This document shows, piece after piece, positions 35,395 through 43,249 of a stretch of 64,000 nt of DNA. Numbering within the stretch: the first letter of the stretch is position 1; each line of letters opens with the position of its first letter. The notes under the pieces were generated by a model. It was not told the DNA's origin, searched no databases, and saw nothing but the letters and a program-made list of their open reading frames with translations. The translations under genes were made by a program, and so were the position numbers. Source of the stretch: DASWJZ01 sp963720705 (GTDB lineage: Bacteria > Pseudomonadota > Alphaproteobacteria > Rhizobiales > Afifellaceae); assembly GCA_963720705.1 (NCBI GenBank), contig CAVRGJ010000006.1, forward strand, positions 186,001 through 250,000. Direction: 5' to 3'.

Positions 35395-37470
35395 ATGACC
35401 CGGCTCGCCCTCGCCTTCGATCCACTGCTGCCGCTGCCGCTCGTCGCGACGCTCGGCGGCCTCTTCGTCGTCGTGCTCGCGCTCCTTGCCTGGCAGCGAG
35501 TGCGCGGCGCATGGCTGCGTGCGCTCGCCTCCGCGCTTCTCGTGCTGGCGCTCGTCAACCCGGTCTTGAAGCGCGAGGAACGCGACCCGCTTCCGGGAAT
35601 CGTCGCGCTCGTCGTCGACGACAGCGCCAGCCAACGCCTTGGCAATCGCGCCGCGCAGACACAGGCCGCCGTCGACGCCTTGAAGGCGCGGCTCAACGCG
35701 CTCGGCGGCTTCGAAGTGCGCGAGGTGCATGCGGCCGACCGCCCCGACGGCGACGGAACGGCGCTTTTCTCCGAACTGACCAAGCTTGTCGACGACGTGC
35801 CGCCTTCACAGATCGCAGGCGCGGTTCTCGTCACCGACGGCATCGTCAACGACGTGCCGCAAAGCGCCGCCGCTCTCGGCTTCAACGCGCCGATCCATGC
35901 GCTGATCACCGGCGAAGCCGGTGAGCACGATCGCCGCGTCGTGCTCGACCGCGCGCCGCGCTTCGCCATCCTCGGCGAGCCGCAGAGCATTCAGTATCGC
36001 GTGCTCGACCCCGACCTCGCACCGGGAACGGCCGTCACCGTGCATCTCAGCGTCGACGGCACCGAGGTGGCGAGCGACTCCGTCACCGTCGGCGACCAGC
36101 ACGTGATCGACCTGCCGCTGAGCCACGCCGGCCGCACCATCGTCGAACTTGGCGTGGAGCCGGGCAAGAACGAGCTGGCGCTCGAAAACAACGTCGCGGT
36201 CGCGGAGATCGACGTGGTGCGCGAGCACCTGCGCGTGCTCCTCGTCTCCGGCGAGCCGCATGCCGGCGAGCGCACGTGGCGCAACGTGTTGAAGTCGGAC
36301 GCTGCCGTCGACCTCGTGCACTTCACCATTTTGCGGCCGCCGGAAAAGCAGGACGGCACGCCGATCAACGAGCTTTCGCTGATCGCTTTCCCGACGCGCG
36401 AGCTCTTCGAGGAGAAGATCAGTCAGTTCGACCTGATCATCTTCGACCGCTATCAAAGTCGCGGCGTGCTGCCGATCGTCTACTACGACAACCTCGCCCG
36501 CTACGTGCGCGAGGGCGGCGCGGTACTCGTTGCGGCCGGCCCAGACTACGCCGCCTCCGGCAGCCTTTATCGCACGCCGCTTGGGCCGGTGCTTCCCGCG
36601 GTCCCGACCGGCCAGATCATCGAGGAGCCTTATCGCGCCAAGATCAGCGCGGTCGGCATGCGCCATCCCGTCACCCGCGACCTCCCCGGCGCGGCGAGCG
36701 ATCCGCCGGCCTGGAGCGAGTGGTTCCGGCTGGTCGACACCGACGCGATCGCCGGCGACATCACCATGACGGGGCCCGACGACCGGCCGCTCCTCGTGCT
36801 CGCTCACGAGGGCGAAGGCCGTGTCGCGATGCTCCTCTCCGACCATGCCTGGCTTTGGGCGCGCGGCTACGAGGGAGGCGGCCCACACGCGGCGCTGCTT
36901 CGCCGCTTGATTCATTGGCTGATGCGCGAGCCGGAACTTGAGGAGGAGGCGCTGACTGCCCACGCGGAAGGCCGCGATCTCGTCGTTGAGCGACAGACCT
37001 TGTCGGAAGCCATGCCGCACGTCACGGTCAAGTCGCCGACCGGCGAGAACGAACCGCTGACGCTCAAGCAGGCCGAGCCGGGGCTCTGGCGCGGCGTGAT
37101 CGAGAATGCGCCTCTCGGCCTGCACCGCGCCGAAGACGGGACCCTCACCGCGCTCGCCCATATCGGCCCCGCCAACCCAGAAGAATTTCAGGACGTGATC
37201 TCGACGACGCAGCGGCTGCAGCCGATCGCCGATGCGACCGGCGGCTCGGTGCGCCGCATCGGAAGCGGAGCCGGCGCCGGCGTCTCGATCCCGCGCATCT
37301 CCGCCGTGTCGTCGCGCGCACCGGCTTCCGGCCGCGACTGGATCGGCCTCCGCCGCTCCGAAGCGACCGTGCTTCGAAGCATCGACCAGCTGCCGCTCTT
37401 CGGCGGGCTGCTCGGGCTCGCGCTCCTCGTCGGCGGCTTCGCCGCGCTCTGGTATCGCGAGGCGCGTTAG
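35395..37470 (+). CDS. Large membrane protein of the moxR cluster (glutamine amidotransferase-like domain)
   Basis: This 691-residue protein has two N-terminal transmembrane helices, a vWA-like segment beginning GIVALVVDDSASQ, a central region with a class I amidotransferase-like fold pattern (LIIFDRYQSRGVLPIVYYDN, GGAVLVAAGPDYA) and one C-terminal helix (LLGLALLVGGFAALWYREAR). Most of it should face the periplasm. GGAAG precedes the ATG. Such proteins close moxR-DUF58-DUF4159 operons in alphaproteobacteria and are often annotated only as membrane proteins. No enzymatic residues can be assigned with confidence. Confidence 0.85.
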   Translation: MTRLALAFDPLLPLPLVATLGGLFVVVLALLAWQRVRGAWLRALASALLVLALVNPVLKREERDPLPGIVALVVDDSASQRLGNRAAQTQAAVDALKARLNALGGFEVREVHAADRPDGDGTALFSELTKLVDDVPPSQIAGAVLVTDGIVNDVPQSAAALGFNAPIHALITGEAGEHDRRVVLDRAPRFAILGEPQSIQYRVLDPDLAPGTAVTVHLSVDGTEVASDSVTVGDQHVIDLPLSHAGRTIVELGVEPGKNELALENNVAVAEIDVVREHLRVLLVSGEPHAGERTWRNVLKSDAAVDLVHFTILRPPEKQDGTPINELSLIAFPTRELFEEKISQFDLIIFDRYQSRGVLPIVYYDNLARYVREGGAVLVAAGPDYAASGSLYRTPLGPVLPAVPTGQIIEEPYRAKISAVGMRHPVTRDLPGAASDPPAWSEWFRLVDTDAIAGDITMTGPDDRPLLVLAHEGEGRVAMLLSDHAWLWARGYEGGGPHAALLRRLIHWLMREPELEEEALTAHAEGRDLVVERQTLSEAMPHVTVKSPTGENEPLTLKQAEPGLWRGVIENAPLGLHRAEDGTLTALAHIGPANPEEFQDVISTTQRLQPIADATGGSVRRIGSGAGAGVSIPRISAVSSRAPASGRDWIGLRRSEATVLRSIDQLPLFGGLLGLALLVGGFAALWYREAR

Positions 37471-37477
37471 CGTCCTC

Positions 37478-38023
37478 TCAGCCGATGCGCACGGAGAGCT
37501 CCTGCTTCGCTGGCAGCGCCGCGTGCTTGGCAACGCCCTTCACCATGCCTTCGAGCCCCTCCGCAGCGCCCGGAACGAGTTCGGCGGCGAGGAGCCGCGC
37601 CGGATCGACCGGACCCGGCATCGCAACGCAGTTCGGCGGCAACGGGCGAAAGCCGAAGGGCCAATAATAGGGCTGGTCGCCAACCAGGATCACGAACGGC
37701 CAGCCGGCCTTGCGCGCCTCCTCCATCACGTGCCGCATCAGCGCCTTGCCGTAGCCCTGGCCTTTGTGCGGCGGGTCTACGACGAGCGGGCCGAGAAGCA
37801 GCCCCATCGCCTCGCCGACGCGGATCGGCGTCATGCGCACCGAGCCGATCAGTGCGCCGTCAGTCTCCGTCAGAAAGGAAAGCGTCGGATCGTGCGGCGC
37901 CTCTTCGCGCACGCGAAAAGCGGCGCGCGCATAAGCACCGGGACCGAAGGCGGCGTGCTGCAGGGCATCGATGGCAGCGGCGTCGCTTGGCCGCTCCAGG
38001 CGGGTGATCGTGTTCGGGTTCAT
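37478..38023 (-). CDS. GNAT N-acetyltransferase
   Basis: This 181-residue protein is a GNAT acetyltransferase of the YhbS-like type. The acetyl-CoA pyrophosphate loop is HKGQGYGKALM, preceded by the beta-4 strand LLLGPLVVDPP, and the segment GDQPYYWPFGFRP is conserved in this group. It lies convergent with the moxR operon, 7 bases from its last stop. The acceptor substrate is unknown. Confidence 0.87.
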   Translation of the reverse strand: MNPNTITRLERPSDAAAIDALQHAAFGPGAYARAAFRVREEAPHDPTLSFLTETDGALIGSVRMTPIRVGEAMGLLLGPLVVDPPHKGQGYGKALMRHVMEEARKAGWPFVILVGDQPYYWPFGFRPLPPNCVAMPGPVDPARLLAAELVPGAAEGLEGMVKGVAKHAALPAKQELSVRIG

Positions 38024-38307
38024 GGCGGATCCGCGGAGTTTTCTTGAAAGAAGCCGCGGAGCGCCGGAAGAAGGCGCGTCAGCGCGGCGTGATCGGCGCG
38101 CGCTTCGTCGGGCGCGCGATCGTCGGCCGTCGTCGCAAGAATCTGCTCACGCTTCTCGTCATGGCGGGCGCGCCTATCACGGTGGAAATCCTTAGGCAAG
38201 CAAGAAGGTTCCCGAAAGCCGCCCGCCGGTACGCGTCGCAAGCCTTGTGCTGCCGGCCCCAAGAGGGCATTTCAGTGCGCTCGGAGTGCGCTAATTAGGA
38301 GTCTCGC
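38024..38307. other. Intergenic region without a supported gene
   Basis: This 284-base stretch separates a minus-strand GNAT gene from the plus-strand hydroquinone reductase gene. Frames open on both strands, but they are Arg-rich, lack ribosome-binding sites and have no recognisable domain. It presumably contains both promoters. Confidence 0.5.
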
Positions 38308-39297
38308 ATGGGCAGGCTCATCGACGGCAAATGGGATCCGCGCATGGACCGGCGCAGCGCCGGCGCGCGCTTTGCGCACGCGCCAACCCAGTTCCGCAGC
38401 TGGGTGACGGCGGATGGCGCGCCCGGGCCGACCGGCGAGGGCGGCTTCAAAGCGGAGTCAGGCCGCTACCACCTCTACGTCTCGCTCGCCTGTCCGTGGG
38501 CGCATCGGACCATCATCTTCCGCAAGCTGAAGAAGCTCACCGAGGCGATCGGCATTTCGATCGTCGAGCCGCACGCGCTGCGCGAAGGGTGGGAATTCAA
38601 TGAAACCTGGCCCGACCAGCTCTACGGCAGGAAGCGGCTCTACGAGTTCTATGTCGCTGCGAACCCGACCTATAGCGGCCGCGCCTCCGTGCCCATCCTT
38701 TGGGACAAGCAGCGCGAGACGATCGTTTCGAATGAATCGGCGGACATCATCCGCATGCTGAACAGCGCGTTCGATGCCTTCGCCGACACGTCACTCGATT
38801 TCTATCCCGAGCCGCTCCGCCTTGAGATCGACGCCATCAACGCCGTCGTCTTCGAGAACGTCAACGAGGGTGTCTACAAGGCCGGGTTCGCGCCGAGCCA
38901 AGAGGCTTATGAGGAGGCCTTCCGTGCCCTCTTCAACACGCTCGACGAACTCGACCAGCGGCTCGACGGGCAGCGCTTCCTGCTCGGCGATCCACTGACC
39001 GAGGCCGACTGGCGGTTCTTCACCACGCTGATCCGCTTCGACGCCGTCTACTACGGGCACTTCAAGTGCAATCGGCGACGAATCGCCGATTACCCGAACC
39101 TTTCAGGCTACGTTCGCGACCTCTTCCAGATGCCGGGTGTGAAGGAGACGGTCGATATCGAGCACATCAAGCAGCACTATTATTACAGCCACGAGCGCAT
39201 CAATCCGACCCGCATCGTGCCGCTCGGCCCGCTCATGATCATCGATGCTCCGCACGACCGCGACCGCTTCCGCGGGACGAACATCCCTGTGCGCTGA
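38308..39297 (+). CDS. Glutathionyl-hydroquinone reductase (Xi-class GST, YqjG/ECM4-like)
   Basis: This enzyme removes glutathione from glutathionyl-hydroquinones. The 329-residue protein has the Xi-class active site CPWA, with the catalytic C62 in LACPWAHRT, followed by the conserved segments VPILWDKQRETIVSNESADI and RFDAVYYGHFKCN. AGGAG about 8 bases upstream supports the ATG at 38308. It is a single gene. The role is detoxification of quinones, which fits an organism with quinone-linked respiration or aromatic degradation. Confidence 0.93.
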   Translation: MGRLIDGKWDPRMDRRSAGARFAHAPTQFRSWVTADGAPGPTGEGGFKAESGRYHLYVSLACPWAHRTIIFRKLKKLTEAIGISIVEPHALREGWEFNETWPDQLYGRKRLYEFYVAANPTYSGRASVPILWDKQRETIVSNESADIIRMLNSAFDAFADTSLDFYPEPLRLEIDAINAVVFENVNEGVYKAGFAPSQEAYEEAFRALFNTLDELDQRLDGQRFLLGDPLTEADWRFFTTLIRFDAVYYGHFKCNRRRIADYPNLSGYVRDLFQMPGVKETVDIEHIKQHYYYSHERINPTRIVPLGPLMIIDAPHDRDRFRGTNIPVR

Positions 39298-39301
39298 GAG
39301 C

Positions 39302-39775
39302 CTACCAATCGGGGGTCGGCGGCGTGCGGCCGAACAGCTCACGGAGCCGCGCCGCCGTGCCGGGACTGACGTCGGGCGGAAGTCGGTCCACGGGAAACCA
39401 CTCGCAGGCGACGATCTCGTCATTCGGAAGCGTCGCCGCCTCCGCGTCGCGGACAAAGTCGCGGCACACGAAGAGCGCGACATGGTCGCGGGCATCGGCA
39501 TGGACGTTGCGGTAGATACCGAAAAGCGTGGCGGGCGCGGTGAGCCTCGCGCCGGTTTCCTCGCGCACCTCGCGGTGGAGCGCGTCGACGACGCTCTCAC
39601 CCGCCTCCACGCCGCCGCCCGGAAAATACCAGCCCGGAACATAGGAGTGCTTCACCAGCAGGACAGAGCCGTCCTTGACGAGCACGGCGCGGACGCCGAA
39701 CGTCATGCCGCGCACGAGTCGACCGAAGGCGAGATACCCGCGTTGCCAAAAGCGATGATGCGGCTTGAGTGCCAT
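39302..39775 (-). CDS. NUDIX hydrolase
   Basis: This 157-residue protein contains a complete Nudix box, GGGVEAGESVVDALHREVREETG, with the REVREE metal ligands. An N-terminal segment (HHRFWQRGYLAFGRLVRGMT) and the strand VLLVKHSYVPGWYFPGG precede it. It probably hydrolyses a nucleoside diphosphate derivative; substrate specificity is not visible. It converges on the hydroquinone reductase gene with a gap of 4 bases. Confidence 0.9.
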   Translation of the reverse strand: MALKPHHRFWQRGYLAFGRLVRGMTFGVRAVLVKDGSVLLVKHSYVPGWYFPGGGVEAGESVVDALHREVREETGARLTAPATLFGIYRNVHADARDHVALFVCRDFVRDAEAATLPNDEIVACEWFPVDRLPPDVSPGTAARLRELFGRTPPTPDW

Positions 39776-39862
39776 TCCCGAAGCGGACTACCACGCCGCA
39801 AGGGCGGCCGGAACCAAAGCGCGGACGATCGACTGCCGCAGCCGCGACGCTAAGCCGATGCC

Positions 39863-40771
39863 ATGTTCCGCCTAGGCCATCTCTCCGACCTCCACCTCGG
39901 CGGCGTCCCGAGCCTCCGACTGAAGGACTTCGTTTCGAAGCGCGTCATCGGTTACGCGAACTGGCGCCGCAGCCGGGCGCATGTACTGACGTCGGGCACG
40001 CTCGACCGCCTGGTCGCCGACCTTAAGGCGCACAAGCCCGACCATATTGCCGTCACCGGCGACCTCACCAACATCGCGCGGCGCGAGGAGTTCGAGAACG
40101 CCAGAGCCTGGCTGGAAGAGCTTGGGCCTCCCGACAAGGTGACCGCCGTTCCCGGCAACCACGACGCCTACGTGCCCGGTGCGCATCGCCGCTACCGCGA
40201 GCTTTGGGCGCCGTGGATGCTCGCAGACGATGCGGAGTTCGTCGGCCACACCCTCTTCCCCTTCATGCGCCGCAAGGATGGCGTCGCGCTGATCGGCGTC
40301 TCCTCGGCGGTTGCCTCCGCGCCCTTCATGGCGACCGGCCGCGTCGGCGGCGAGCAGACGAAGCGGCTCCGCCGGCTACTCGACGAAGCACGCGTCGAAG
40401 GTCTCTTCCGCGTCGTCCTGATCCACCACCCCCCAAAACTCGTCGACCGACGCGATCAATGGCGAAAGCTCACCGACGGCCGCCGCTTCCGTCGCGCGAT
40501 CGAGCGCTCAGGCGCCGAACTGATCCTGCACGGGCACGACCACATGCGCATGATAACGACGATCAAGGGGGCGAACGGGCTCGTGCCGGTCGTGGGCGTG
40601 CCGGCGGCGGGTGCCGCGCCGAGCGCCGGCCTGCGCGCGGGCGGCTACGCGATCCACGAAATCTCCGAAGACGGCGCTGGTTACGCGCTGACCGTGATTC
40701 AGCGCGGGTACACGGAAGCTGGCGAAATCGCCGAGACGGCACGCGTTGCCTATTCGATCAATCGACCATGA
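39863..40771 (+). CDS. Metallophosphoesterase, calcineurin-like
   Basis: This 302-residue protein has all metal-binding motifs of calcineurin-like phosphoesterases: GHLSDLHLGG (D9, H11), VTGDLTN, PGNHDAY and HGHDHMR. It is related to the bacterial cyclic-nucleotide phosphodiesterase (CpdA/Icc-like) branch by general layout, though I cannot separate the subfamilies by eye. It overlaps the convergent hypothetical gene by 14 bases at the 3' end. If it degrades cAMP it would counter the cyclase at 3.7-5.8 kb; this is speculative. Confidence 0.9.
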   Translation: MFRLGHLSDLHLGGVPSLRLKDFVSKRVIGYANWRRSRAHVLTSGTLDRLVADLKAHKPDHIAVTGDLTNIARREEFENARAWLEELGPPDKVTAVPGNHDAYVPGAHRRYRELWAPWMLADDAEFVGHTLFPFMRRKDGVALIGVSSAVASAPFMATGRVGGEQTKRLRRLLDEARVEGLFRVVLIHHPPKLVDRRDQWRKLTDGRRFRRAIERSGAELILHGHDHMRMITTIKGANGLVPVVGVPAAGAAPSAGLRAGGYAIHEISEDGAGYALTVIQRGYTEAGEIAETARVAYSINRP

Positions 40772-41324
40772 CCCAGGCGTACGCGACGATCAGGAACATG
40801 CCCGCGATCATGCCGAGACCGAAGCCGCAGAGCACCCAGATCAGCGAGATGCTGTCTCCCGGGGATCGCCGCGGCGCGGCGAGAAGACCGCGGCGCGAGC
40901 GAGCCGCGTTCGCCACCCAGTCGCCCTCGATCGCCTGGTCACGCTCCACGATACGCTCCGCGACGTAGCGCGTCACCGCGTCGGCGATCGTCTCGACATT
41001 GGTGCTTTCCGCAAGCGTCGTGCGGCCGAGCCTGGAATCCTTCTGGAACAGGTAATGGCGCTTGTCGCGGCCCATGACGACGAAGCTCGTGGCGTCCACC
41101 CAAAAACGCGGCGGCTGCCCGGGAAGGATGCCGACGAGGAACTGGTCGCCATCGGGCGGCAGATCCGCAACGACGCCTTCGAGCGCCTCGCCGAGAAGCT
41201 CAAGGCGCGCGATCTCGGCCTCACGGAGCTCGACCACCACGTCGTTCCGCTCGGAGTGCGCAATGCGCACCTCGCGGATTGCGCGCCTAAGCTCTCCCGA
41301 TCGCCTGGGCCTACCTTCGACCAT
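40758..41324 (-). CDS. Hypothetical protein with C-terminal membrane helix
   Basis: I do not recognise this 188-residue protein. The N-terminal 130 residues are soluble and rich in charged residues, with an ordered-looking central segment (GQPPRFWVDATSFVVMGRD, KRHYLFQKDSRLG). A single transmembrane helix lies near the C-terminus (LIWVLCGFGLGMIAGMFLIV). The start at ATG 41324 has only a weak ribosome-binding site. Its tail overlaps the metallophosphoesterase gene by 14 bases. Rhizobiales genomes carry similar unnamed proteins. Confidence 0.7.
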   Translation of the reverse strand: MVEGRPRRSGELRRAIREVRIAHSERNDVVVELREAEIARLELLGEALEGVVADLPPDGDQFLVGILPGQPPRFWVDATSFVVMGRDKRHYLFQKDSRLGRTTLAESTNVETIADAVTRYVAERIVERDQAIEGDWVANAARSRRGLLAAPRRSPGDSISLIWVLCGFGLGMIAGMFLIVAYAWVMVD

Positions 41325-41419
41325 GACGCCCTGCTATTTCACCCTCGCGAAATTGAGACTAGCAGGTTCAAAGGGCCTGCCGCGAGGGCCCTTTCGTCCC
41401 AGGGGCGTTGGGGAGAGGA

Positions 41420-41896
41420 ATGGCGGAACGCGTCAGAAGCACGGACCGGGTGCGGGATGCTGCGGCGGCGGCAGGCCTTGCCATCGAGATCCGCGAAATG
41501 CCGCAGAGCACGCGCACTGCCGCGGAGGCGGCGGCGGCTTGCGGCACGTCGGTCGCACAGATCGTGAAATCCCTGATCTTCCAGAAAGCGGAGAGCGGCG
41601 AACCGGTGCTGATCCTTGTCTCCGGCCAGAACCGGGTCGACGAAAAGGCGATGAAGGCGGTGGTTGGCGAAGCTCTGAAGCGGATCGACGCGGATCAGGT
41701 GCGCGAACTGACCGGATTTGCGATCGGCGGAGTCGCGCCGCTCGGATCGCTGTCGCCGCTTGCGACGTTCATGGACACCGATCTCCTGGCCTTCGAGACC
41801 GTCTGGGCGGCGGCCGGAGCGCCACAAGCGGTGTTCGAGATCGACCCGAGTGCGCTCGCGGCTGCGACCGGTGCAGTGATCGTGCGCGTGCGCTAG
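41420..41896 (+). CDS. YbaK/EbsC family aminoacyl-tRNA deacylase
   Basis: This 158-residue protein belongs to the YbaK/ProX family, which hydrolyses mischarged aminoacyl-tRNA (for example Ala- or Cys-tRNA-Pro). Typical segments are AAAACGTSVAQIVKSLIF with the catalytic-type Lys, VLILVSGQNRVDEKA, and TGFAIGGVAPLG. GGGAGAGG supports the ATG at 41420. Its stop overlaps the convergent hydrolase gene by 4 bases. The exact substrate tRNA is not evident. Confidence 0.92.
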   Translation: MAERVRSTDRVRDAAAAAGLAIEIREMPQSTRTAAEAAAACGTSVAQIVKSLIFQKAESGEPVLILVSGQNRVDEKAMKAVVGEALKRIDADQVRELTGFAIGGVAPLGSLSPLATFMDTDLLAFETVWAAAGAPQAVFEIDPSALAAATGAVIVRVR

Positions 41897-42645
41897 CGGC
41901 TTAGCGCGACGATCGATCGAGCGATCGTGTCCGGTATCTCGAAGGGGAGCATATGGCCGACGCCTTCGAGCACACGCGTTTCAAAGCCGTCGGGCAGCTC
42001 CCGAGCTTGACGTGCAGGGAGCACATGGTCCTCTTCTCCCCAAAGGACTGTCTTCGGAATTGTTAGGCGCGCGAGATCGGAGAGCGGGAGGCGCCTCTGC
42101 ATCGCGCCGTCGAAGAACGTCTCGACGATCGTGACGAGGGCATCGGTCGCGCCTTCGATGCGGCGCTCCTTGGCGATCGACGCGGCGAGCCCGACGGGTG
42201 GCCGATGCCCTTCCGAGAAGAATGGAGGAAGGATTGCCGCGATCTCGGCTTCCTCGACTGCGACCGCGTAACGGCGGAGCAACGACGCGTTAATCTCGGC
42301 GCCAAAGCCTCCGGGCGAAAGCAGCGTCAACGAGGCCGTTCGGGAAGGCTCGCGCAGCGCGACCAACGCCGCGACCGCACCGCCCATCGAGTGGCCGACG
42401 AGATGCGCCTGCGCGATTCCGCGGCGCTCCAGCTCAGCGAGCACGGCCTTCGCCGCGACCGCAGCACTTCCGTGCGGGACGCCGCGCGACCCGGCGTGGC
42501 CGGGAAGGTCGAAAGCGATCAGATAGCGCGCGGGATCGATCCGCTTAAGGACGTCGGCCCAAGCCCGATGACTGAGCCCGAAGCCGTGCAGCAACACGAC
42601 CGGGGCGCCGCCGGCCCCACGCTCAAACCCGGAGAGTTCCGCCAC
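41893..42645 (-). CDS. Alpha/beta hydrolase
   Basis: This 250-residue protein is a compact alpha/beta hydrolase with the oxyanion motif VVLLHGFG, the nucleophile elbow GHSMGG (S86), an acid in WGEEDHVLPA and the catalytic His in GVGHMLPFE. The start is GTG at 42645, with a weak ribosome-binding site. The family includes esterases, dehydratases and C-C hydrolases; the substrate cannot be specified. Confidence 0.88.
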   Translation of the reverse strand: MAELSGFERGAGGAPVVLLHGFGLSHRAWADVLKRIDPARYLIAFDLPGHAGSRGVPHGSAAVAAKAVLAELERRGIAQAHLVGHSMGGAVAALVALREPSRTASLTLLSPGGFGAEINASLLRRYAVAVEEAEIAAILPPFFSEGHRPPVGLAASIAKERRIEGATDALVTIVETFFDGAMQRRLPLSDLARLTIPKTVLWGEEDHVLPARQARELPDGFETRVLEGVGHMLPFEIPDTIARSIVALSR

Positions 42646-42696
42646 GCTGCCGCCGTTTCTCCTCGCGCCTTGGGTCGCGCCGCGAGGGCCCGGGGT

Positions 42697-43113
42697 TCAG
42701 TTGACGACGACGATCTGCGTGTTCTGCGCGCCGTGTTCCTTTACCAGCTGGAAGAGGATGCGCGCGTTGTCCGGATGCAACCGCACGCAACCGTGCGACG
42801 CCGGCCGCCCGAGGTTGCGCACGTACGGTGTGCCGTGGATCGCATAACCGCCGGTGAAAAAGATCGAATACGGCATCGGCGACATTTCGTACTTACGGGA
42901 ATACCACATCTTGTGCATGCGGATCGGCCTGTAGCTCCCGCGCGGCGTGCGATAGCCGCTTCGCGCGGTGGACACCGCCCACGAATAGAGCACGTTCCCG
43001 TCCTCAACGACCGTCATCGTCTGCTTTGAGATATCAATGCGGGCGACCACCCCCGCAGATGCGCCCGTCGTCGCCAGCACGAAGACGAGCGCGGCCAATG
43101 CAATTGAACGCAT
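42697..43113 (-). CDS. L,D-transpeptidase (YkuD domain)
   Basis: This 138-residue exported protein has a signal peptide (1-20, ending ASA) followed by a YkuD catalytic domain. The active-site motif reads HGTPYVRNLGRPASHGCVRL, with catalytic H107 and C109 and R111. Such enzymes cross-link peptidoglycan in the 3-3 mode or attach proteins to it, in the periplasm. GGGAG precedes the ATG. It is monocistronic, as is common for the many YkuD paralogues in Rhizobiales. Confidence 0.93.
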   Translation of the reverse strand: MRSIALAALVFVLATTGASAGVVARIDISKQTMTVVEDGNVLYSWAVSTARSGYRTPRGSYRPIRMHKMWYSRKYEMSPMPYSIFFTGGYAIHGTPYVRNLGRPASHGCVRLHPDNARILFQLVKEHGAQNTQIVVVN

Positions 43114-43249
43114 GACGCAACTCCCAGCCCAGGCCGGAAGTATGCCGCGTCAATCCTACACGACAATTACCGAAGATTGTGCAATTGCGCAGGAGTGATC
43201 TTTCCTGCCTCAACCGAGTCCGCGTAGCGTCACAGACCTTTTGCGCTTG

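Noticed and set aside
33861..35990. A 709-codon open frame on the minus strand
   Set aside because: It lies antisense to the DUF4159 gene and the following membrane protein gene, both of which have recognisable domains and proper operon overlaps. No motif supports it.
38044..38298. A plus-strand 84-codon frame in the gap before the hydroquinone reductase gene
   Set aside because: The start would be TTG without a ribosome-binding site, the product is Arg-rich, and no domain is visible.
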